Shown: positions 57,018 through 64,000 of the stretch, piece by piece
How positions within the stretch are numbered: the first letter of the stretch is position 1
How the letters are laid out: each line of letters opens with the position of its first letter
Assembly (NCBI GenBank): GCA_947561395.2
Contig: OX387184.1
Coordinates: 44,444,766-44,508,765 of the forward strand
Source: Buxus sempervirens
Lineage: Eukaryota; Streptophyta; Magnoliopsida; Buxales; Buxaceae
Direction of reading: 5' to 3'
DNA: 64,000 nt
Position numbers and translations under genes: made by a program
Notes under the pieces: generated by a model
The model's input: only the letters and a program-made list of their open reading frames with translations
Database searches by the model: none
Told to the model about the DNA's origin: nothing

Positions 57018-57578
57018 ACATGAAAAAATTTCTTTATTTAGAGCATTGATTTGAGGATGGTTTTATATCGTTATTAATTGTTTATCATACCGACTGTGAT
57101 TACTCGTTTGTTTTACTGATCATGAAATCACTGCTATTTTCCATATCTATATAAATTGTTTTTCTTCATGCATAGTGTTACTTACTGAGATATTCATATC
57201 TCACCCTTGCTTTATATTCTGTTTTTTAGGTCATCTTGGAGACGACGCCATGGGTTAGGCTTATAGTGGGCTTGCAATAAAGAAAGTTCAGAAAACAAAA
57301 GTAGGAAATTTTATATAGATGTATTTATTTTCTTGGATTAATAGTAGGTGCTCTAGAAGGATTTATGAGTTAGTTAAATTATAGTTGCCCTTTTATTGCT
57401 GAATCTGATGTAATCATATTTTGAGGATTTTGTTCAATTAAGAGAAGTTTATTAGCGCACTCTGAAATATTTCTTAACTCTTTATGCTTATGTACTTGAT
57501 TGCTCTATTATCATACAAGTAATGCCTTGATCTGAGTCAAAAAAAAAAAAAAAAGGGACCCGGATTTGAGGCGCTACA
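57018..57578 (+). repeat. End of family C LTR-like repeat (right half of the insertion target)
   Basis: Contains TTACTTACTGAGATATTCATATCTCACC, a TTTTTTAGGTCATCTTGGAGACGACGC junction, GCGCACTCTGAA and a terminal GACCCGGATTTGAGGCGCTACA. The same landmarks occur in order at 62586-63034. This supports an LTR-like repeat that was split by the composite. No coding domain. Confidence 0.45.
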
Positions 57579-58071
57579 GAGTCGTGGGGTGGCAAATTGG
57601 TTTTGGGTGGTTAGCTCGATTGACAGACACACCAATCCACAAGTCCTGTACAAACACTTTATACTGAGATTTGTATTGTTTTAATGAGCTGCGTTTTCAC
57701 ATGGTTTTGATATGGCTTGGACACATGGCATATGAGCATGTTTCTATTATTTGAAAGTTGCATAAACTGTTTCTTACCATGCATTTTGCTACTTGCTGGG
57801 ACATTAATCTCACGTGTGTTTTGTTTTATCTGTTTTGTTTTCAGATTTTGCTGGTGAGCAGGGTATTGGGGCAAATTTACAAGGTGAACCGGAGTATAGG
57901 CCGGAGGATTATTTCCCCTATGTAGGGTCTCTATCCATGGCAGTCATAGGATTGTGATCTTTTTGGATTCATGTTTTAATTGTATATGTTTGTACATATA
58001 AGAGAGAGTATGTGTAAGCGGATAGTTGCCCATTTTGTAGATCATCCTTTATTTACTTTTGGTGTACTAGC
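57579..58071 (+). repeat. Fragment related to family C LTR end
   Basis: Carries a third version of the landmark (CTACTTGCTGGGACATTAATCTCACG, TTTTCAGATTTTGCTGGTGAG, CCCCTATGTAGGG). No gene. The boundaries of the fragment are uncertain, and the element at 58072 interrupts it. Confidence 0.35.
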
Positions 58072-58617
58072 TGTAAACACCTCATTTTTGCACCCCTCGG
58101 AAAGCCAGAAGTGAAAACCCTAAAAGACAGATCAAACCCTAAGGGAGCAAAAATTAACTTTATGATCAAGCTTGAATTGACTGCTATACCCTATCCCAAT
58201 GATAGGAAATTCCGACATGATTCCAACGCAACTGAGTTTGCCAGAATTGGAGTCCAGATGAAGAAGATATGAGCAGAACAACCCTAAGGGCAAAACTGTA
58301 AATAAATGCAGAAATTCTGTCCACGTGGCTAATGTGCAAGCCACATTTGCCAAATTGAAAATTAAATGGCTAAAGGACAAAATAAGAAAAGGAGAAAACA
58401 TAAAAATAAAATATCTTGATTAAAATAATATTATTTTCTAAAATATCGTAATTATTTAATAATAAAATCAAAGGATGATTCTCTCATTTATGGGAGGTCA
58501 CCTCATATACGGTCAGTAAATCTTCAAATCACATACTATATACGGTTATGCCTGGAAGATTCACAAATCTTGTCCGAAATCTATCATAGAATCAAATCAA
58601 ATCAAAGAAAATCAAAT

Positions 58618-58817
58618 AAACCGTATTGGGCATACGGTTTGGAAAAAATGAACTGAAAATGGTGTGTCTGTACTTCCAATACGGTTTTGGAAGATTTGGT
58701 TGAAATCTTATCCTCTACGCGAATCTACCACGTGGACAAATCTGATCATTGCAAACAAGACAGCCAAAACCATATAAAGTATATGGTTTTGACCAAACCG
58801 TATATTGTATATGGTTT
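58618..58817. repeat. Palindromes with AAACCGTAT-type stems, left arm
   Basis: AAACCGTAT/ATACGGTTT at 58618-58640 with a 5-nt loop; AAAACCATAT/ATATGGTTTT at 58766-58790; AAACCGTATA/TATATGGTTT at 58795-58817. The last two have centres exactly 28 bp apart. Confidence 0.75.
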
Positions 58818-59153
58818 TGACTTTTATTTATATATATGAACTTGCACCTTAGTGTAAGGGTTGGCAGTTCTTGGCTTCCTCTCTAAGCCAACGACACTAA
58901 GTTTGCTGAAAATAGATATCGGACCAAAAAGATATGGCAGATCAAAGTTTTAGCAAAACTGCCAACGTGGGTGGCAAAAGAGCAGGAAAAAGTTGCAGCA
59001 AATAAATATCAGAAATTAAACATTTATTTTATAAAGAATATCAAGATTTTTTTCATTAAAATAATAAAAATATCCAAAGAAATCGGACAGAATCTGAACT
59101 CAAAACTAAATTGGATAAAGGATTTCAAATCCAGCATTTAAAAAACGTGTGTG

Positions 59154-59339
59154 ACCGCATTTGAAGCGGTTTGGCCTAAACCGCACTTCAAATGCGGATT
59201 CGATAATCATTTCAATGGACAGCTGGCGGATTCGCATGGATTTGCACACATGGGCAGCTCGACCGCATTTTACATGCGGTTAAGGTGTGACCGCATTTCA
59301 AATGCGGTCGAGGCATGACCGCACTTGAAATGTGGTCAC
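59154..59339. repeat. 28-bp-period palindromes with GACCGCATTT stems, left arm
   Basis: Palindromes ACCGCATTTGAAGCGGT (59154-59170), CCGCACTTCAAATGCGG (59181-59197), ACCGCATTTTACATGCGGT (59262-59280), a 21-bp GACCGCATTT/AATGCGGTC unit (59289-59309) and a 23-bp TGACCGCA/TGTGGTCA unit (59316-59338). The last three centres lie at about 59271, 59299 and 59327, 28 bp apart. They end just upstream of the TATA box. Confidence 0.8.
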
Positions 59340-59351
59340 GGAAATTTTGTC

Positions 59352-59360
59352 TATAAAAGG
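59352..59360 (+). promoter_or_regulatory. TATA box, left arm of inverted element
   Basis: TATAAAAGG, 13 nt after the last palindrome. Confidence 0.6.
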
Positions 59361-59861
59361 GGGCCCCAGCCCCCATTGTTTAAGGTTGGTCCCCCCATCT
59401 TCTTCCTTGGCTCCCTCACGACCAGCAACCCTTCTGAACTGTCCTTATCTCCCTCAAGCCCAAAAAATACCCAAAATACCCCTCTTCTCCCCTTTGCTCA
59501 CCCCATGCTGTCACCTTTGTACACAAAAGACAAGGAGGAGACTGCTTCTGAGAACCAAGGGAGGACGTCGAAGCGCTGTCCACATCTCCCGGAGAATCAT
59601 CACTCATCCGAATAGAAAGGTAATAGCAAGGTGATATCCCCGGTAAATTTGTATTCAACATATCTTAAATTCAGACAAGGAGGACACTGCTTCCTTCTTG
59701 AGTGAGAGTGAGGAAGAAGAGAGAGAAGGGGTTGAATGATCTTAGGATGGTGTGGGGAGGGTGTAAGGGCAAAGAGAGATGAAAAGGGAGGGGTTCAAAC
59801 TAGTGAGGGAGGGGAAAAAAGGGGTTAAGGCCAGCAACCCTTGGCCAGGGGGGTTGCTGGC

Positions 59862-59870
59862 CTATTTATA
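59862..59870 (-). promoter_or_regulatory. TATA box, right arm of inverted element
   Basis: TATAAATAG on the minus strand, 12 nt downstream (minus sense) of the palindrome array 59883-60089. Confidence 0.6.
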
Positions 59871-59882
59871 GCAAAAAAAAAT

Positions 59883-60089
59883 GTATCTGACCTTGGAGGT
59901 CGGATACACTATGCACCCTTTGTATCCGACATTTGATGTCGGATACAAACACAATTATTTCGAAAATTGAATTTTGTCAGCGAATCTGTCAGTGAATCTG
60001 AGCGTGTCTGATGAGCAAATCTTTTGTATCCGAAATATAATTTTGGGTATGAAGGAAAACATGTGTATCCGACCAAATATGTCGGATAC
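59883..60089. repeat. 39-bp-period palindromes with GTATCCGAC stems, right arm
   Basis: Units of 25 bp at 59883 and 59922 (39 bp apart) and at 60026 and 60065 (39 bp apart), arms GTATCCGAC and GTCGGATAC; the unit at 60026 is degenerate. The gap between the pairs is 104 bp, so at least one unit has been lost or altered. Unit length and spacing equal those of the Tat elements' arrays. Confidence 0.8.
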
Positions 60090-60638
60090 AAAAAGGATAT
60101 TTACAGATTTACCCCTGGATTTGACTGATTTGACATTAAAGATAATCGCAGATTGCCCCCTGAGATATTTTTAGCATTTTGGATATCTATGGATTCACCC
60201 CTAAGATTATTTTAGCACTTTTGATATTGACGGATTCGTCCCTGAGATATTTTTTTGCTCTTTTGCCACGTGTGCAGTTTCCGACAATGCTACCTTAGAT
60301 CTTTAACTACTCATATCTTCTTCATCCGGACTCCAATTTAGGCAAACTCAGTTGTGTTAGAACCGTATCAGAGTCCTCTATCCATTGGGATAGGGTTAAG
60401 AGGCTGTTTTGGGGTTTAGCAGAAAGTCAATTTCTGCTCCGCCTCAAGTTTGACCGACCTGTAAATCCTTCATCCGGACTCCGATTCCAGCAAACTCAGT
60501 TGTGTTGGAACTATATCGGGATTCTCTATCCATTGAGGTAGGGCAAGGTGCTCAATTATCACTTGATGAAAAAGTCAACTTTTGCCCCCTTAGGGTTTGA
60601 ATTTCCAGTTAGGATTTGTATTTTCTGGCACTTCCGGG

Positions 60639-61087
60639 AAGAGCCGGCAAAATATGACTCGATCCGACGGGTCAACCCGATTTTAAACGGGTTGGGTTGA
60701 CGCATTTATTAATTGGGTTGGGTGCAGGTTGGGGTTTCCCTGACCCGCTAGTAATCGGGTCAAGCCGATTATGACCCGCCAACCCGAGGGGTAACTCGAT
60801 TAAAGAAAAAGTAGACAAAAGTGTTTCCTCCCGACCCGATTAACCCACAACCCGACCCGAACCCAGTACAACCCAATTAATCCCACAACCCTATGTTAAT
60901 CTTATTTTTTGAAAAATAAAAATAATAATAATAATAAACGGGTTGGCGGGTTAAACCCGTTTATTGGCGGGTTGGGTTTGGGTTGGGGGTTTTCCAACCC
61001 ACCTTAATTTAGTCCAACCAGAACCCAACCCGATTAATCCTTAACCTGATTATGACCTGACCCGAACTTGACCCGTTTCCAGCTCTT
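60639..61087. mobile_element. hAT-like MITE
   Basis: Terminal inverted repeats AAGAGCCGG (60639) and CCAGCTCTT (ending 61087), flanked by an 8-bp duplication with one mismatch (CTTCCGGG 60631-60638, CTTCTGGG 61088-61095). The interior is rich in GGGTTGGGTTGAC / AACCCGACCCG blocks, as in many plant hAT-type miniature elements. It carries no ORF and interrupts the right arm of the inverted element. Confidence 0.75.
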
Positions 61088-61118
61088 CTTCTGGGGGCAC
61101 AAAAATGAGGTGCTTACA

Positions 61119-63034
61119 CTAAGGTAAGAGGAATAGATCAAACCATGTTTCCTACGTTTTGTTCTAAGTTTGTTAAGTTATGAAAAATATGTTCTTTTGA
61201 TCTAAACCATTGGGATTTACTGGAGTGTGATTTCTGGATTGCTTGGAGAAGGATTTAATCCTAGAAGAGAGGTAAGTAGCCCCTTACAATTTGCATAAAC
61301 AAATATGTTTTTGTTTATCGAAGAACATGTTTAAATGAAAGATTTTTTAGATTGTTTGTAAATGATTTGTTATGGAAACCTGTGGATTGATGTATTTGAT
61401 CATCTGGAATAACTTAAAATATTTAGAAGATAAAAAACCCAGGATTTGGAAGTGATTTGAAATGCTAAAATTGGGAAAAAACATGTCTAAAATTGAAAAA
61501 GTCACGAATCCCAAAAATTTATGAAAAATAACGGATGCCTACAATGACGCTCGTGTGTCACACCAGGCGCCATGTTATTGGGTGTCAACGCTCGAGCGCC
61601 ACTCAGGGCGCCCTGCCTATGTTTTTTTTTTTTAAATTCCAAAACCCGAAAGTTAACAAATTTTGATAAACCGAGCGCCCGAGAGAACACTTGGGTGCGA
61701 TCCCAAGCAGTTGAGTCTGGATAAATTGGTTTTGCACAAGCACCTGCAAGAGAGCCCAACAACTCTCGAGCGCTCTTGACAGAAATTTTGTATTCCTGAA
61801 ATTAGTCTAATTTTTTATTATAAAATTGTTTTTATTGAATTCCAACTGATGTACCAATAAGATTAGGTACGTTCTAGTGAAATAGCTTTTGTTCGAGTTT
61901 ATCATTCCAAACTCTTACCTTTTTTGCTTTATTTGATTTTATTGGTTTTTACACTTGTATTTAACCTACCTAAAGATGTTTTCAATGTTGTTATGACTGA
62001 ATTGTTATTATTTTTGTTATGACAGAATTATTATTATTTTCCTCCGCGTACCTCGGAGTGGTTATTCTCACTCATGTAGCTTGAGTTTGAGATTTGGATT
62101 TCCTCATGTATCTTGGAGTTGACTTGTGGATTATTAATGATGTTTCTGGTATCTAAAATAATTGTTTTTGGTTTACCACTGTCGAGTGGGGTTAGCTCTT
62201 ACATGGATCCATAGAGTAACTAGTAAGTGAAATGGTTTTTAGAGTTCGGATTCTGTGTCATAGGCATTCCATCATCTCGAGGATGGTACCGCTCCTGGAT
62301 TGGTTGATTGCTACGTCATCCACTCCTGGATTGGTTGGACCGTACATGCTAACTCACTCCGGTATCGGTTGAGTTCTTCCGTTGGGTGTTGAATAACCTG
62401 ACCAGTAGCAGCTAGCCCACCTATAAATCGGTTAAGTAGCATATTGGCATAGCCTATCGTTTCCTCTATTCTTTATTTCATGAGTCCTACAAGACTTATC
62501 GTGAATGCTTGTTTATGATTTAATTGCTGGATTAATCTGATTATTCGCTGGCATATTTTGAATTGTGTAAATATTTCTTTTCTGCATGGCTACTTGTTGA
62601 GATTTTATTATCTCGCATTGTTTTATCGGATTTGTTTTCAGGTTATCTTGGTGAGGAAGTTGCAGAGCCTGATTCGCAAGGGGATTATTCTGATTATAGA
62701 GAAGAAGTACTTCACTATGTAGGATTAGGGAACAATATTATTTGATGTTTCATTTGAGTAGGGAGTTTATAGTAGATGATCATGGGTTATTTTAGGGTAC
62801 TGTAGTTAAACCCGTATTAGACAGTTTTATTTGATGGTTATTGTTGATTGGTGGTTATGATTGGATACTTTGATTTGTTTAATCCACGCTTTTATTTAGA
62901 ATTCAAATTTTCCTTCTGCGCTCTAATTATGAATAAATTTAAATTTTGATTATTGTTTGGTTTAGTATGCTTTTGGGCCACTGTTATTTTAACACTTCAG
63001 GTTTGGATATGAGATCCGGATCCGGGGCGTTACA
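61119..63034 (+). repeat. Family C LTR-like repeat, right copy
   Basis: Contains GCGCC/GAGCGC palindromic blocks (61548-61780), a CTCGGAGTGG-type degenerate minisatellite (62040-62460), the CTACTTGTTGAGATTTTATTATCTCGC and TTTTCAGGTTATCTTGGTGAGG landmarks (62588-62655), and an end CCGGATCCGGGGCGTTACA at 63034. The 60-codon frame 62563-62745 crosses the landmark and has no recognisable domain. Confidence 0.45.
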
Positions 63035-63052
63035 TTAATCCTATCTAAACTC

Positions 63053-64000
63053 TTTTTTTTGGTAATGAAACATGTAATCTTATATATCAAAAAACAGTAC
63101 TTAAATTGTCCAATAGTACATCCATACCATGAACATGTTCATTAACCCAAAAAATTGATCTTTCTAGAGATAGTCATAGCTTAGCTAAACCATCAACTGT
63201 TCTATTGACTTCCCTTCGAACATATTTAATCTTTACTAATAAGTGTTGTAACAAACCTCTTACTTCTCGGATGATCGTTTTTCGATATCATGGTGATGTT
63301 TCCTTATTCACAACTGCCTTAATAACCTATAAGGATTCTCCTTCTATTTCCAATCTACGCACACCTACTTTGAAAGCTATACATAGACCTTTAAATAAAA
63401 CAATTAATTCAGCTTTAAAATGATTCGTTACACCAATTTTTGAAGTAAAAAAACAAACTGGGATTCCTCTGTCATTCCTCAAAATACCACTGATCGCAGC
63501 TCTTCCTAACTTACTCACCGCTCCATTGAAGTTGAGTTTTAACCAATTTTCTTCTGGACATGTCCACACCACCATTTGTTCTCTTCTTCTTCCATCAACA
63601 CTCTCCTTGCTACCTGTACATTCATTCTTGGAAGATGTATTGGCTTCATTGTACAAAGTAAGATGTGAAGCAGCATTTTCAATAACTTTTCTTGGGTGAA
63701 TTAAAACTTTATCATGTTTCATCTTATTTCTGGCTTCCCATAATTTCCAATAAATAGCAAGTGATTTTTCAAATAGATTCAGATTTTTATTTGCGATTTT
63801 AGTAGGACATTGCCAAATAGTCTTATTATCTTGATCCATTACTTGATGTAAAGTACTATTTAATTGCCATATCTATTTATTGAAAATACATTCCTTAAAC
63901 AGATGATTGTTATCTTCATTATCACATAGAACGCATTTTTTGTTAATATTATTCATCCTTTCAGCTAAAAAGGCACAGTAGCTAAACACCTATGCAAAAA
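63053..64000 (-). pseudogene. 3' part of a plant LINE (zinc-knuckle and RNase H domain), broken, runs off the window
   Basis: On the minus strand a zf-RVT-like motif (CVLCDNEDNNHLFKEC, about 63895-63945) is followed by an in-frame stop. A 170-codon frame (63839-63327) then has the RVT_3/RNase H-like pattern (WLKLNFNGAVSK, ISGILRND, FKAELIVLFKGL, IEGESL), and after another stop VRREVNRTVDGLAK. The usual catalytic D in the first motif is N and in the third is E, so it is unlikely to be active. An A-rich end (complement of T8 at 63053-63060) fits a LINE 3' terminus. The 5' part lies beyond 64000. Confidence 0.7.

Larger units (their letters stand above)
58072..61118. mobile_element. 3-kb element of two inverted LTR-like arms
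   Basis: The left end TGTAAACACCTCATTTTTGCA-CCCC (58072) is mirrored by the right end GGGGGCACAAAAATGAGGTGCTTACA (ending 61118). About 250 bases inside the left end (ACTGAGTTTGCC, ATTGGAGTCC, GATGAAGAAGATATGAG at 58228-58275) recur inverted at 60280-60420, with a partial duplicate at 60450-60560. Each arm has its own palindrome array and TATA box facing inward (59352 plus, 59870 minus). This fits two LTRs joined in reverse orientation rather than a DNA transposon, but no transposase or target duplication is clear (CTAGC left, CTAAG right). Confidence 0.55.

Noticed and set aside
59325..59634. Two overlapping ~100-codon Pro/Ser-rich ORFs downstream of a TATA box
   Set aside because: Both start with non-ATG codons or lie upstream of the expected transcript start, and there is no recognisable domain. 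Probably LTR leader sequence.
58072..61118. Autonomous DNA transposon with 26-bp TIRs
   Set aside because: No transposase and no clear target duplication. Internal TATA boxes, palindrome arrays and long inverted homology fit joined LTRs better.
62563..62745. 60-codon ORF with a hydrophobic start and acidic tail
   Set aside because: Covers the CAGG landmark of the family C LTR, which also occurs in diverged form at 57180-57260 and 57780-57900 without conserving a frame.

Overview
This window is plant nuclear DNA, probably from a eudicot; the species cannot be named from the sequence. It is almost entirely transposable elements, and I found no host protein gene. The evidence is Ty3/gypsy retrotransposon proteins of the Tat type (aspartic protease, reverse transcriptase, a degenerate RNase H followed by a second RNase H, integrase without chromodomain), plant-style U-rich introns, a hAT-like MITE and the end of a plant LINE.

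Layout. Bases 1-1816 and 57018-57578 are the two halves of an older, unclassified LTR-like repeat (called family C here). Between them lies one 55.2-kb insertion, 1817-57012, flanked by a perfect 5-bp target duplication (AACTT at 1812-1816 and 57013-57017). It is a composite. Its outer frame is a plus-strand tandem of Tat elements: an LTR start at 1817, a 5'-truncated internal region 32580-39911, an LTR 39912-42188, a second internal region 42189-54749 and an LTR 54750-57012. Into this frame is set a minus-strand tandem (about 2047-32564): a shuffled set of LTR pieces, a near-full-length element (A-rev, internal 5932-18655), an LTR of a second subfamily (18656-21408), a gag-only non-autonomous element (B-rev, internal 21409-29831) and a truncated LTR (29832-32564). 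From 57579 onward there are more family C fragments, a 3-kb element made of two inverted LTR-like arms (58072-61118, containing a hAT-like MITE at 60639-61087), another family C LTR end (61119-63034) and a broken LINE 3' end on the minus strand (63053-64000).

How an element is built. Sense order is LTR, PBS, a leader of about 2.8 kb with a hairpin array and a 71/76-bp minisatellite, gag-protease, pol, an antisense gene of 266-294 codons, PPT and LTR. The sequence suggests three unusual expression features. (1) A 29-codon open exon in the LTR ends at a canonical splice donor, exactly in phase with a canonical acceptor just upstream of gag. This predicts an intron of 4.6-5.1 kb that removes the PBS, the hairpin array and the minisatellite from the gag mRNA. 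(2) A nine-A slippery run just before the gag-protease stop, followed by a 12-bp stem, is placed to shift ribosomes -1 into pol. (3) The antisense gene has its own candidate U-rich intron.

The most striking signal is a set of strictly periodic palindrome arrays. Each is four 25-bp palindromes, 9-bp arms around a 7-nt loop, repeated at exactly 39-bp intervals. They occur once in the LTR U3 and once in the leader, and the stems are conserved while the loops vary. The same 39-bp layout with a different stem, and a 28-bp version, occur in the unrelated element at 58072-61118. All comparisons were made by eye; no alignment, folding or database search was run.
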